The position numbers were made by a program, and so were the translations under genes. From Actinomyces sp. B33 (GTDB lineage: Bacteria > Actinomycetota > Actinomycetes > Actinomycetales > Actinomycetaceae), in contig NZ_JAMRYR010000004.1 in the NCBI RefSeq assembly GCF_028437565.1, forward strand, positions 248,001 through 312,000: a stretch of 64,000 nt of DNA, written 5' to 3'. Each line of letters begins with the position of its first letter. Within the stretch, counting starts at the first letter, position 1. Below are positions 16,180 through 25,600 of the stretch, one piece after another. The notes below the pieces were generated by a model that saw nothing but the letters and a program-made list of their open reading frames with translations, made no database searches and was not told the origin of the DNA.

Positions 16180-16295
16180 GCATGGGGGGGGGGAGGCGGG
16201 CGTCGAGGAGAGGGGAAAGCATGCGGGGGAGGTCAGTGCCGGGAAAGGGCGCGCTGAGGAGGCGAGGGAGCGCTGAGGGATCGCGCGACGGGGCG

Positions 16296-17270
16296 CTACT
16301 CCTTGCGCAGGGCCAGGGACTCCACGCGATGACCCGAGCCCTTGCGGAAGATCATCGTCGCGCGCTCGCGGGTCGGCGCGATGTTCTCGCGCAGATTCGT
16401 CAAATTGATCGCCGACCAGATCATCCGGGCCGTCGCCTCCGCCTCCTCGTCCGTCAACCCCGCATACGTGCGGAAGAACGAGTCCTCGCGGGAGAACGCC
16501 GTGCGACGCAGCGTCAAGAAACGATCGACGTACCACTGCTCGATATGAGCGGGATCCGCATCGACGTAGATCGAGAAATCGAAGTAGTCCGACACCGCGA
16601 CCGACACCGACCCGGCCTGGACCCGAGCAGGCTGCAAGACGTTGACCCCCTCGACGATGAGGATGTCGGGCTGGCGGACATGGGTGTACTCGCCCTCGAC
16701 GACGTCGTAGACGACATGGGAGTACACGGGGGCCGCGACATCGGCCACCCCCGCCTTGACGGCCGATAGGAACGCGAGCAGCCCCGCCCGGTCGTAGGAC
16801 TCCGGGAACCCCTTCTTCGCCATGAGGCCGCGCTCCTCCAACACCGCATTGGGGTACAGGAACCCGTCCGTCGTCACCAGGTCGACGCGCGGCGTGCGCT
16901 CCCACCGGGACAACAGGAGCTGCAAGAGCCTGGCCACCGTCGACTTGCCGACCGCGACGGACCCCGCGATCCCGATGACGAACGGGGTCGGCGCCGCCTC
17001 CGCCTCCCCCAGGAAGGCGCGCCGCTCGTCGGCCGTGCGCCTCCTCCCGTCGACGTAGAGCTGAAGCAGAGCCGACAGCGGCCGGTAGATCGCGTCGACC
17101 TCGGTCATGTCGATCGGGTCCCCGAGGGAGGCGATCCGGGTGACGTCCTCCTGCGTCAGCGGCAGCGGAGTCCGCTCGACGAGGCGATCCCACCGGGCCC
17201 GGTCGAACACGGCGTAGGGGGACAGGGGAGGCGGGGGAGTCAACGGATCCACCAGGGCATTGTCCCCCAT
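16296..17270 (-). CDS. coaA: Type I pantothenate kinase
   Basis: 324 aa, close to the usual 310-320. Phosphorylates pantothenate, the first step of coenzyme A synthesis. Visible are the P-loop GIAGSVAVGKST, VDLVTTDGFLYPN, the substrate region MAKKGFPESYD, VYSHVVYDVV and ILIVEGVNVLQ. The ATG at 17270 (MGDNALVDP) gives the most natural N-terminus; an upstream ATG at 17327 would add 19 residues. It is divergent from glmS across about 156 bp. Confidence 0.93.
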   Translation of the reverse strand: MGDNALVDPLTPPPPLSPYAVFDRARWDRLVERTPLPLTQEDVTRIASLGDPIDMTEVDAIYRPLSALLQLYVDGRRRTADERRAFLGEAEAAPTPFVIGIAGSVAVGKSTVARLLQLLLSRWERTPRVDLVTTDGFLYPNAVLEERGLMAKKGFPESYDRAGLLAFLSAVKAGVADVAAPVYSHVVYDVVEGEYTHVRQPDILIVEGVNVLQPARVQAGSVSVAVSDYFDFSIYVDADPAHIEQWYVDRFLTLRRTAFSREDSFFRTYAGLTDEEAEATARMIWSAINLTNLRENIAPTRERATMIFRKGSGHRVESLALRKE

Positions 17271-17413
17271 CGAAGCCCCGCGCGCGTGCCCGTGCCGGCC
17301 GGCGTCGAGCGCGGCCGCGAATCGCATCGGCCGCGATCCACGGGCTCATGGGCGCAAATGCGCCGCTTCGCGCGCGCCGGTGCTTCGCGAGGCCGCCGGT
17401 GCCCGCCGTGTGC

Positions 17414-17419
17414 TGGAAT
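17414..17419 (+). promoter_or_regulatory. -10 box for leaderless glmS mRNA
   Basis: TGGAAT ends 7 nt before the glmS ATG (17427), leaving no room for a Shine-Dalgarno. This also excludes a glmS ribozyme in the leader. Confidence 0.4.
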
Positions 17420-17426
17420 GGACCCC

Positions 17427-19340
17427 ATGTGTGGAATCGTTGGACATGTCGCGAACACCCCCTCCCAGCGCCCCCGTGAGGTCGTCCTCGACGGGCTCGC
17501 CCGCCTGGAGTACCGCGGATACGACTCGGCGGGCATCGCCCTGGCCTCGGGCGGCGGTCTCGAGGCGATCCGCGCCGTCGGAAAGCTCGCCAACCTGCGC
17601 GAGGCCATCGACGGCGCCGGCCCCGACGACGCGCTCGCCGGCATCGGGCACACCCGGTGGGCCACGCACGGGCGCCCCACCGTCACCAACGCCCACCCGC
17701 ACCGATCGGAGGACGGCGCCTTCGCCCTCGTCCACAACGGGATCATCGAGAACGCCGACGCCCTGCGGGCCCGTCTCATCGACGACGGCGCCTCCTTCGC
17801 CTCCGAGACCGACACCGAAGTCGTCGTCCACCTCATCCAACGCGCCTACGACGATCCCGCAACCCCCGCATGGGACGGGGACATCGCCGGAGCCGACGAG
17901 GCCACCGCCCCCGCCGCACGTCGCCTCGTCGCCGCGATGCGGGCGGTCGCCGACATCCTCGAAGGCACCTTCACCCTCCTCGTCGTCACCGAGCACGCCC
18001 CCGGCCTCGTCGTCGCCGCCCGCCGCTCCTCCCCCCTCGTCGTCGGACTCGGCGAGAACGAGAACTTCCTCGGCTCCGACGTCCTCGCCTTCGTCGAGCA
18101 CACCTCCCGCGCCGTCGAGATCGGCCAGGACCACGTCGTCGCCGTCACCGCCGACGGCGTCACCGTCATCGACCCGTCCGGTGCCGTCGTCCCCCTCAAG
18201 GAGTACGAGGTCGACTTCGCCTCCGACCGCGCGACCAAGGGCGACTGGCCGACATTCATGGACAAGGAGATCAACGAGCAGCCCCGGGGCGTCGCCGACA
18301 CGCTCGCCGACCGCCTCGACTCGCACGGGCACCTGACCCTCGACGAGATCCGCATCCCCGAGTACATCCTGCGCGGCGTCGACAAGATCGTCATGCTCGG
18401 CTGCGGCACCGCCTCCTACGCGGGCCAGGTCGCCCGCTACGCCATCGAGCACTGGTGCCGCATCCCCGTCGAGGTCGAGCTGTCCAGCGAATTCCGCTAC
18501 CGCGACCCCGTCGTCACCGAGAAGACCCTTGTCATCGCCATCTCCCAATCCGGCGAGACGATGGACACGATCCAGGCGATCCGCCACGCCCGCGAGCAGG
18601 GCGCCCGAGTGGTCGCCGTCGTCAACACCCCCGGGTCGACGATCTCGCGCGAATCCGACGCCGTCCTGCTGACCCACGCCGGCCCCGAGATCGCCGTCGC
18701 GTCGACGAAGGCCTTCACCGCCCAGGTCACCGCCTGCTACATCCTCGGCCTCTACCTCGCCCAAGTCCGCGGCAACAAGTACGCCGAGGAGATCGCCGAC
18801 TACATGGACAAGCTCGCCGAGGCCCCCGCGAAGATCCAGTGGATCCTCGACCGCGCCGAGACCGTCCGCCAATTCGCCCGCACCATGGTCGACGCCTCCT
18901 CCGTGATCTACCTGGGACGCCACGTCGGATTCCCCGTCGCCCTCGAGGGCGCCCTCAAACTCAAGGAGATCTGCTACATCCACGCCGAGGGGTTCGCCGC
19001 GGGCGAGCTCAAGCACGGGCCCATCGCCCTCGTCGACGACGGCCAGCCCGTCATCGTCATCGTCCCGACGCCGCGCCGCGCCGAACTGCACAACAAGGTC
19101 CTGGCGAACATCCAGGAGGTCAGGGCCCGGGGCGCCCGCACGATCCTCGTCGCCGAGGAGGGCGACTCCTCGGTCGACGCCTTCGCCGACATCGTCTTCC
19201 GCATCCCCCCGACCCCCACCCTGTACGCCCCCCTCCTGGCCGTCGTCCCCCTTCAGATCTTCGCGTGCGAGCTGGCGACCGCCAAGGGACTGGACGTCGA
19301 CCAGCCGCGCAACCTCGCCAAGTCTGTGACCGTCGAGTGA
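17427..19340 (+). CDS. glmS: Glutamine--fructose-6-phosphate aminotransferase (isomerizing)
   Basis: 637 aa. Makes glucosamine-6-phosphate from fructose-6-phosphate and glutamine. The mature N-terminus is the catalytic cysteine (MCGIVGHV). The glutaminase domain (EYRGYDSAGIAL, GHTRWATHG, HNGIIEN) is followed by two SIS sugar-isomerase domains (LGCGTASYAGQVA, ISQSGETMDTIQA; YLGRHVGFPVALEGALKLKE, GELKHGPIALV) and ends LAKSVTVE as in the family. The start is fixed by the need for Cys at position 2. It supplies the GlmM substrate; the two genes are 13 kb apart because the glycopolymer island lies between. Confidence 0.97.
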   Translation: MCGIVGHVANTPSQRPREVVLDGLARLEYRGYDSAGIALASGGGLEAIRAVGKLANLREAIDGAGPDDALAGIGHTRWATHGRPTVTNAHPHRSEDGAFALVHNGIIENADALRARLIDDGASFASETDTEVVVHLIQRAYDDPATPAWDGDIAGADEATAPAARRLVAAMRAVADILEGTFTLLVVTEHAPGLVVAARRSSPLVVGLGENENFLGSDVLAFVEHTSRAVEIGQDHVVAVTADGVTVIDPSGAVVPLKEYEVDFASDRATKGDWPTFMDKEINEQPRGVADTLADRLDSHGHLTLDEIRIPEYILRGVDKIVMLGCGTASYAGQVARYAIEHWCRIPVEVELSSEFRYRDPVVTEKTLVIAISQSGETMDTIQAIRHAREQGARVVAVVNTPGSTISRESDAVLLTHAGPEIAVASTKAFTAQVTACYILGLYLAQVRGNKYAEEIADYMDKLAEAPAKIQWILDRAETVRQFARTMVDASSVIYLGRHVGFPVALEGALKLKEICYIHAEGFAAGELKHGPIALVDDGQPVIVIVPTPRRAELHNKVLANIQEVRARGARTILVAEEGDSSVDAFADIVFRIPPTPTLYAPLLAVVPLQIFACELATAKGLDVDQPRNLAKSVTVE

Positions 19341-19451
19341 GGAACTGGGGAGAGCTCCTGTCGCGAGAACGCCTCTTGATCCGAATCTGAACGCCCTAGC
19401 TGCTCCAGCGGATTTCACGATCGATATGAAAATGTGATCTTCCAAACGTGA

Positions 19452-19465
19452 TGTGACCGGTAACA
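19452..19465 (+). promoter_or_regulatory. LacI-type operator upstream of the bicupin/ABC operon
   Basis: TGTGACCGGTAACA is a near-perfect palindrome with a central ACCGGT, the typical CG-centred LacI-family operator. The identical 14-mer occurs at 25616-25629. It lies about 155 bp before the bicupin start and contains a possible -10 (TAACAT, 19461-19466), a location that suits repression. Confidence 0.75.
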
Positions 19466-19617
19466 TGATGCTTGTGATCCTCCTCGAGGATCTGTCGTCT
19501 GGGCAATGAGGCCCAGGTGCTCAATCTGCTGGACCCTGTCGATGGATCCGGTCATCAAAGCGGCCGTCGGGCGAAGACGGGCGCTCACACACCCGAAGAA
19601 CGACGGAAGAGGATGAC

Positions 19618-20865
19618 ATGCCCTCCCAGGAGACGACTTTCACCATCCCTGTCAGCCACGCCGCGTCGGCGATCGACCGCGTGCTCAATGCGCACGGGGG
19701 AATCCTCCGACTCGCGCCCGCATGGGTGCCTCGTGCGTTCTGCACTCCTGGCCGCAGGCTCCGGCTGCACCCGGATGACTACTACCCCTTCGCCAAGGGA
19801 CGAGGAGGCATCGACGAACGATGGCTTGGATCTGCGATTCGCGCCGATAACGGCCCGGGAACCGGCCCCTACGAAGGCCTATCCCTCGCCGTAGATCCTG
19901 ATGAGGGCGTCCTGGTCCCCCTCGATGAAATCGTCGAGACCGCTCCGGTCGACGTCATCGGACAGCGCATGTGGAAGGCCGAGGGAGGGTGGGCCGCCTA
20001 CTCCAAGTTCTACGACAACCTACTGCCGCTCCCCTTCCACATGCATCCGATGGACAAGGACATGCTGCCGATGGGACTGCGCGGCAAGCCAGAGGCGTAC
20101 TACTACTCCCCGCAGATGAACAACTACCTGGGGGAGCAATCGATCATGTACATAGGTTTGAATCCGGAGACCTCGCCGGAGGAGATCGTTCGAGCGCTGT
20201 CCCGTCATGAACGAGGCGGCGATAATCGGATCACCGACTACTCACAGGGCTATCGGACCAGGCTCGGACAAGGATGGGATGTGCCCGCGGGCATTCTTCA
20301 CGCCCCCTCGTCGGTTTGCACATACGAGCCGCAACGGGCCTCCGATGTGCTGTCGATGTTCGAATCCTGGTCGAATAATATGGAGGTCGGGACGGATCTT
20401 CTGTGGAAAGACGTTCCGCCGGAGCACCATGGAGACCTGGAGCACCTCGTTGGGATGCTCGATTGGGAAGCCAATGTCGATCCCGATTTCCACAAGAACC
20501 GGACCTTGATCCCCTATGCGACAGCGCACTCTAGCGAGCACGGGGCCGGCGATTTCGTGGAAAAGTGGATCGTCTACAAATCCAGTGCCTTCTCGGCAAA
20601 GGAACTCACCGTCATGCCGGGTCGCTCCGCGACCATTCCGGAAAACGACGCCTATGGGATCATCGCGGTTCAAGGTCATGGGAGAATTAATGACCAGCCG
20701 ATCGGTGCGATCACGATGGTTCGGATCCACGACCTCACCCGCGATGAATACTTCGTCACCGCAGCAGCAGCCTCGCGCGGCGTGACGATCACCAACGAAT
20801 CCGACTGCGAGCCTCTCGTCCTGCTGAAGCACTACGGTCCCGGCAACGTCGAGTTGGGGATCTGA
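19618..20865 (+). CDS. Bicupin protein, mannose-6-phosphate-isomerase-like (putative sugar isomerase)
   Basis: 415 aa. Cupin-type metal-site elements are visible: PFHMHPMDKDM (about 139-149), the later GWDVPAGILHAPSSV (about 219-233), and a second cupin-like half (SAKELTVMPGRSATIPENDAYGIIAVQGHG). The family looks like phosphomannose isomerase but I do not recognise a characterised member. It is the first gene after a LacI operator and lies 5 nt upstream of the sugar ABC ATPase, so an isomerase step in the breakdown of the imported sugar is likely. Substrate unknown. Confidence 0.65.
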   Translation: MPSQETTFTIPVSHAASAIDRVLNAHGGILRLAPAWVPRAFCTPGRRLRLHPDDYYPFAKGRGGIDERWLGSAIRADNGPGTGPYEGLSLAVDPDEGVLVPLDEIVETAPVDVIGQRMWKAEGGWAAYSKFYDNLLPLPFHMHPMDKDMLPMGLRGKPEAYYYSPQMNNYLGEQSIMYIGLNPETSPEEIVRALSRHERGGDNRITDYSQGYRTRLGQGWDVPAGILHAPSSVCTYEPQRASDVLSMFESWSNNMEVGTDLLWKDVPPEHHGDLEHLVGMLDWEANVDPDFHKNRTLIPYATAHSSEHGAGDFVEKWIVYKSSAFSAKELTVMPGRSATIPENDAYGIIAVQGHGRINDQPIGAITMVRIHDLTRDEYFVTAAAASRGVTITNESDCEPLVLLKHYGPGNVELGI

Positions 20866-20870
20866 TCGCG

Positions 20871-22403
20871 ATGTCGTCTGAGAAACACTCCCCATCCGAG
20901 GCGTTGCGCCTGATAGGGATCACGAAGACTTTCCCCGGCGTGCGAGCGCTCAGCGGGGTCGACTTCGCCGTTGAATACGGGCGCTGCGTCGCACTCATCG
21001 GTGAGAACGGAGCGGGCAAATCGACGCTCATGAAAGTCCTCTCCGGAGTGCATGCGGCGACGGAGGGGACCATGACATTGGACGGCGAACCCTATGCCCC
21101 CCGTGGTCCTCGAGAAGCCGCGGATAAAGGAGTCGTCCTCATTCACCAGGAGCTCTCGCTTCTGCCTAACCTCACTCTGGCGGAGAACATCTTCCTCGGA
21201 CGTATGCCGCGGCGGGGTCCGATCCTCGATCGAGGCACGATGAACAGACAGGCTCGCGATCTGCTCGACCGGGTCGGACTCACCAGCATTCGCCCAACAG
21301 CTCTGGCCGGCCGTTGTTCCATCGCGGTTCAACAGCTTGTCGAAATAGCCAAGGCTCTCGCTCAACGTCCTCGCATTCTCGTCTTCGACGAGCCCACCGC
21401 CTCCCTCGGCGAGGACGAAGTGGAGTTCCTCTTCCGGATCGTTGATCGCTTGAAGGAGGAAGGGGTGGGGATCGTGTGGATCACCCATCGCCTTGCCGAG
21501 GTCCGTCGAGTCGCGCAGTCGATCGTTGTCCTGCGTGATGGCGAAATGGTCGGTGGATGGGATCATGGCGATGCGACCGTGGACGAAATGGTCGCCACAA
21601 TGGTCGGACGCTCCATCGAGGATATCTATCCTCGCCTCCCTCCCTCCCGGGATCGAGTCCGCCTTGAAATCGAGAGCCTCACGCGAAACGGGGAATTCGA
21701 GGACGTCACTTTGGATGTCCGGGCAGGTGAGATCCTCGGAATCGCGGGGCTCGTTGGGGCCGGGCGAACGGAACTCGTCGAGACGATCTTCGGTGCGCGT
21801 CGTCCCGATTCGGGGGTAGTCCGCCTGGACGGGCAGGAGATGCGTGTCAATTCGCCTCGTGATGCGGTGCGCCGGGGAATCGTCCTTGTCCCAGAAGACA
21901 GAAAAGGTCGGGGCCTCGCCCAGCGATTGACCATCGCCGACAACATTTCACTGCCTGAAAGGGCCTTTTGGCGAGGGCCCGTCAAAAGACGGGTTCTCGT
22001 GGAGCATGTGCGCTCAGCCGTCTCCCAAGTCAATCTCAAAGGGGGACTCGGGCAGTCCGCGTCAACGCTGTCGGGGGGCAATCAGCAGAAAGGGGTCATT
22101 GGGAAGTGGCTTGCCCTGGAACCGCAAGTTTTTCTCTTTGACGAACCAACCAGGGGGATCGACGTCGGGGCTAGATCCGCAATTTATGACATGATCGCGG
22201 GCCTCGCCTCTCGCGGTACCGCCGTGATCGTCGTCAGCTCCGAGCTTCCCGAAGTGATGGGATTGTCCCACCGAATCGCCGTTCTCTCGGCAGGGAAAAT
22301 CGCCGGGGTCCTCACCCGTGACAAGTTCTCCGAGGAAGCGCTCATGCGGCTCGCTGTCTCCCATCATGCCGATGGTCTCGTTCCTGCCGCCCGCGCATCG
22401 TGA
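20871..22403 (+). CDS. Ribose-type sugar ABC transporter, ATP-binding protein (RbsA-like)
   Basis: 510 aa with two fused nucleotide-binding domains, as usual for carbohydrate CUT2 importers. The N-terminal domain has Walker A GENGAGKST, a divergent signature SIAVQQLVEIAKAL and Walker B ILVFDEPTASL. The C-terminal domain has a degenerate Walker A (GLVGAGRTE), the signature LSGGNQQKGVIGKWL and FLFDEPTRGID. It powers uptake through the permease encoded next. It overlaps nothing but sits 5 nt after the bicupin gene, indicating one operon. Confidence 0.92.
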   Translation: MSSEKHSPSEALRLIGITKTFPGVRALSGVDFAVEYGRCVALIGENGAGKSTLMKVLSGVHAATEGTMTLDGEPYAPRGPREAADKGVVLIHQELSLLPNLTLAENIFLGRMPRRGPILDRGTMNRQARDLLDRVGLTSIRPTALAGRCSIAVQQLVEIAKALAQRPRILVFDEPTASLGEDEVEFLFRIVDRLKEEGVGIVWITHRLAEVRRVAQSIVVLRDGEMVGGWDHGDATVDEMVATMVGRSIEDIYPRLPPSRDRVRLEIESLTRNGEFEDVTLDVRAGEILGIAGLVGAGRTELVETIFGARRPDSGVVRLDGQEMRVNSPRDAVRRGIVLVPEDRKGRGLAQRLTIADNISLPERAFWRGPVKRRVLVEHVRSAVSQVNLKGGLGQSASTLSGGNQQKGVIGKWLALEPQVFLFDEPTRGIDVGARSAIYDMIAGLASRGTAVIVVSSELPEVMGLSHRIAVLSAGKIAGVLTRDKFSEEALMRLAVSHHADGLVPAARAS

Positions 22404-22420
22404 ACGAAGGAGGAAATACA

Positions 22421-23449
22421 ATGTCCAATACGCTTGTCGGGAATTCGAATGAGGAGCTTCCCGAAGGAGCTCCGTCTAGAGGGGCGAGAAAACTATCATT
22501 CTCCGGAGTTAACCTGCCCCCGTATGTCGGAGCGCTTGGGGCCCTCATTCTCTTGTGCATCGTCTTGTCAATCGTCTCTCCGAGCTTTCTCACAGTAGCG
22601 AATATCTTCAATATCGGTCAGCAGTCCGCTATTCTCGCAGTTATCGCGATCGGAGGAACTGCGGTAATCATCGTTGGCGGTATCGATCTGTCCGTTGGAT
22701 CGATTCTCGCTCTCGCCGGGGCCGTTGTCGGTGTATTCCATATCGGTCTAGGGTGGGATGTCTGGAGCGCTTCTTTTCTCGGCCTCGTCGTTGGCGCGGC
22801 CGCGGGAGCCGTTAATGGAATTCTCATCGTTTTAGGACGCCTTCCCGCTTTCATTGCGACACTCGCGATGATGTCAGTGGCACGAGGTCTTTCTCTCGTC
22901 GTTCTTGACGGGCGACCGCTTTCTGGCTATCCGGAATCATTCAGGGCCCTGACCACTCACTACGTTGCCGGGTGGCTGCCGACATCCGTCGTCGTCGCGG
23001 CTGTATGTCTTCTTATCGCGGGATTCTATTTCCGTTTTGCGCCGTCGGGTCGTTCTCTTTTTGCGATGGGTGCCAATCTTGAAGTTTCGCGGCTCTCGGG
23101 CGTTCCGACGGGTCGGCTGATGATCGGCGTATACACGGTTGCGGGCATTCTCGCAGCTGTCGGCGGGATCATGATGACTTCACGGCTGGGATCCGCCCAG
23201 CCGACCGCGGGGACCGGAATCGAGCTTGATGTCATTGCCGCCGTCGTCATCGGAGGGGCCTCGCTTTCGGGCGGCTATGGGTCGATCGTCGGGACCGCGG
23301 TCGGTGTCCTCATGATCGGAGTGCTGCGCAACGGCCTGAACCTGCTCAACGTATCTAGCTTCTGGCAGCAGGTCGTCATCGGCGTCGTCATCGCCTTGGC
23401 GGTTCTCGTCGAACAATTTCGGCAGAGGCGCGTTTTGAGCGCGCCCTGA
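22421..23449 (+). CDS. Ribose-type sugar ABC transporter permease (RbsC-like)
   Basis: 342 aa, very hydrophobic with about 8-10 membrane helices. Carries family hallmarks GGIDLSVGSILALAGAVVG, AGAVNGILIVLGRLPAFIATLA and GGASLSGGYGSIVGTAVGVLM. The ATG at 22421 is chosen because AAGGAGG lies at 22407-22413; an upstream ATG at 22400 overlaps the preceding gene. Third codon positions hold clearly more A/T than in neighbouring housekeeping genes. Confidence 0.93.
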   Translation: MSNTLVGNSNEELPEGAPSRGARKLSFSGVNLPPYVGALGALILLCIVLSIVSPSFLTVANIFNIGQQSAILAVIAIGGTAVIIVGGIDLSVGSILALAGAVVGVFHIGLGWDVWSASFLGLVVGAAAGAVNGILIVLGRLPAFIATLAMMSVARGLSLVVLDGRPLSGYPESFRALTTHYVAGWLPTSVVVAAVCLLIAGFYFRFAPSGRSLFAMGANLEVSRLSGVPTGRLMIGVYTVAGILAAVGGIMMTSRLGSAQPTAGTGIELDVIAAVVIGGASLSGGYGSIVGTAVGVLMIGVLRNGLNLLNVSSFWQQVVIGVVIALAVLVEQFRQRRVLSAP

Positions 23450-23478
23450 TCCTCCATCCACATGAAAGGAACAGTCCC

Positions 23479-24450
23479 ATGAAGTCCCTCAGAAGTTTCG
23501 CAGTCCTTGTTGCGGCCAGCACGATGCTGATCGCCGCATGCACGCCAACGCCCTCGGTAGGCACATCCGAGTCCGGTGCCGAAGCTCCGGCCAGTGCTGA
23601 CAGCGGGGAGGTGAAGATCGGCTTCGCGATGTCTACCTTGGAAAACCCCTTCTTCGTCTCGATGAAAGACGGGATTGACGAGGCGCAGAAGGAATCCGGC
23701 GTCGAAATCCTTTTCGCGGATGCCGGGGACGATGCGAATAAGCAAGCCAACGACATTCTTGACTTTATCGCCCAGGGAGTCGATGTCGCGGTTCTCAATC
23801 CGACCGACGGCGATGCGATCGTGTCCTCTGTGGAAGCCCTCAACCAGGCGGGGATTCCTGTTATCACCGTTGATCGCATCTCCAATGGGGGACAGGTCGT
23901 CGCTCATATCGGCACTGACAATGTCACGGCCGGAGAGGTGACGGCGAAAACGCTTTTCGACGCGATGGGAGGGAAGGGAACGGTGGCGATCCTCGAAGGC
24001 GTCCCCGGTGCGTCGTCGGCTATCGACCGTGGGACCGGTTTCCAGAATGTTCTCAAAGACTATCCGGATATCGAGGTCGTCGCTACGCAGACGGCCAACT
24101 ATCAGCGCAACGAGGGGTTGACAGTCGCTCAGAATATCCTTCAGGCGAATCCGGATCTGACTGCGTTCCTGTCGATGAATGATGAAATGGCATTGGGCGC
24201 TGCCGAGGCCATCGCTGCAGCCGGGCGAACAGGCAAGACGCTGACAATCGGTATCGATGGCGGGGCCGATGCCGTTAAGGCCGTGTCCGACGGAACTTTG
24301 GTCGCGACCGTCGCGCAGCAATCGAAGCTCATGGGATCGATGGGGATTCTGGAAGCGATCAAAGTCGCCCAGGGGGAATCCGTTGAGAAGCTTCAACCGG
24401 TCGAGGTCCTCGTGATCGACGAAAAGAACGTCGCCGAGCATCTCAAGTAA
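23479..24450 (+). CDS. Ribose-type sugar ABC transporter substrate-binding lipoprotein (RbsB-like)
   Basis: 323 aa. The N-terminal lipobox LIAAC (Cys21) indicates a lipoprotein exported and anchored outside the membrane. The mature part is a periplasmic-binding-protein-4-like domain (KIGFAMSTLENPFFVSMKDG, VLNPTDGDAIVSSVEAL, ITVDRISNGG, FLSMNDEMALGAAEAI, IGIDGGADAVKAV). It captures the sugar for the RbsA/C-like transporter. An intrinsic terminator follows directly. Confidence 0.93.
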   Translation: MKSLRSFAVLVAASTMLIAACTPTPSVGTSESGAEAPASADSGEVKIGFAMSTLENPFFVSMKDGIDEAQKESGVEILFADAGDDANKQANDILDFIAQGVDVAVLNPTDGDAIVSSVEALNQAGIPVITVDRISNGGQVVAHIGTDNVTAGEVTAKTLFDAMGGKGTVAILEGVPGASSAIDRGTGFQNVLKDYPDIEVVATQTANYQRNEGLTVAQNILQANPDLTAFLSMNDEMALGAAEAIAAAGRTGKTLTIGIDGGADAVKAVSDGTLVATVAQQSKLMGSMGILEAIKVAQGESVEKLQPVEVLVIDEKNVAEHLK

Positions 24451-24454
24451 CCTC

Positions 24455-24504
24455 GAAAACGGCGGGCGGAGGGTCGTGATGGGCCATCCGCCCGCCGTCT
24501 TCGT
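24455..24504 (+). terminator. Intrinsic terminator after the sugar ABC operon
   Basis: A perfect 12-bp stem (24459-24470 with 24487-24498, ACGGCGGGCGGA arm) and a 16-nt loop are followed by CTTCGT. It separates the transporter operon from the downstream lacI-type gene. Confidence 0.75.
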
Positions 24505-24568
24505 GCGTGAGCGGGAACGGGGAGGATACAGTTGCGCTAGGTCAGAGCGGGTAGTGAGAGGCGGTTTC

Positions 24569-25570
24569 ATGAGTCGATCCGAGAATCGCTCCAGTCTGAC
24601 GCTGAGAGACGTGGCTCGGATGGCAGGGGTTTCCCATCAGACGGTGTCCCGGGCGCTGAACCACCCCGATCTCTTAGATCCTGGCACGCTCGAACGGGTT
24701 CGGACGGTCATCGACGAAGTCGGGTATCAGCCGTCTGCGGTGGCTCGACGGTTGGCTACTCGCCGTTCTGGGCTCATTGGCGTCCTCGACACGGGCAGTT
24801 CCGTCCTCGGGCAGATCCTCTTGAATACGGGTATCGTCACGGCCGCAGCCGATGCCGGTCTGTCAGTGCGCATGATCGTGTGCGATTGGGAGGGAGGAGA
24901 ATCGCTGGACTCCGCGCTCCGGTCTTTCTGGGCGGAGCAGCTCGAGGGGGTCATCGTCATGGCGAATACGACATTGGCGGTTCGAGTCGCGAGCCTTGTC
25001 GCCGCCCGGATGCCAGTCGTTCTTGTTTCGGGGAAAGAAATTGGCGACGCTCATGTCTCTCGCGTCCTCATCGACCAGGCCGGAGGGACGGCTGCCCTTC
25101 TCGACCTGATCGAGCGCAGCGGTTATTCGCGTATCGGGCACATCGCCGGACCGGCTGGATGGGTGGATGCGGATGTTCGGCGACAAGTATGGGAATCCTT
25201 GCCACACTGCGATTCTGCGCTGCTTTATCAGGGGGATTGGAGTCCGAGTAGTGGGTACGAGGGGGCTGCGATCCTCGTGGAGCGTGGAGTCGACGCGATC
25301 TTCGCGGCGAACGACCATATGGCTCTGGGGGCCCTGCATTTCCTGGCCGACAACGCGGTTCAAGTCCCCGAGGAGGTTGGCGTTGTCGGCTTTGACGACG
25401 TGCTCGGTTCGGCTCATTATCAGCCCCCTCTGACCACCGTATCCCAGCCGTTCGAGAATCTTGGGCGCAGATGCGTGAAGCTGCTCGCCGAGCTTATCGC
25501 CGGAGGCGCGCCAAGCACCGAGATCCTGGAGACGAATCTTATTGTTCGAGATTCGCTGAGACACTTGTGA
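24569..25570 (+). CDS. LacI-family transcriptional regulator
   Basis: 333 aa. The N-terminal HTH (LTLRDVARMAGVSHQTVSRALN) binds palindromic operators; the hinge and the periplasmic-binding-like effector domain follow (GLIGVLDTGS, GYSRIGHIAGP, AIFAANDHMALGALHFL, VGVVGFDDV). The ATG at 24569 gives the canonical N-terminus; the longer frame adds a 31-residue non-conserved stretch. A possible -10, TACAGT, is at 24527-24532. Two identical 14-bp operators at 19452 and 25616 are its likely targets, so it should repress both the uptake genes and the epimerase until a sugar ligand binds. Confidence 0.92.
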   Translation: MSRSENRSSLTLRDVARMAGVSHQTVSRALNHPDLLDPGTLERVRTVIDEVGYQPSAVARRLATRRSGLIGVLDTGSSVLGQILLNTGIVTAAADAGLSVRMIVCDWEGGESLDSALRSFWAEQLEGVIVMANTTLAVRVASLVAARMPVVLVSGKEIGDAHVSRVLIDQAGGTAALLDLIERSGYSRIGHIAGPAGWVDADVRRQVWESLPHCDSALLYQGDWSPSSGYEGAAILVERGVDAIFAANDHMALGALHFLADNAVQVPEEVGVVGFDDVLGSAHYQPPLTTVSQPFENLGRRCVKLLAELIAGGAPSTEILETNLIVRDSLRHL

Positions 25571-25600
25571 TATTCGTATAAGCGAATCATGCGAACCCTC

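Larger units (their letters stand above)
15559..16295. other. 737-bp repeat-rich non-coding region between island and coaA
   Basis: No credible gene. It holds the non-coding half of the right direct repeat (to 15864), then nearly two intergenic units in tandem: hairpin (15922-15983), spacer, 32-bp segment (16020-16051), leader (16051-16117), second hairpin (16118-16179), spacer and a decayed end. The motif GGTCCCGGCATTTCCCT occurs twice 57 bp apart (about 16051 and 16108). Confidence 0.7.

Noticed and set aside
17328-17426. glmS ribozyme/riboswitch in the glmS leader
   Set aside because: Only 99 bp separate the open frames, the -10 lies 7 nt from the ATG, and no ribozyme core is visible.
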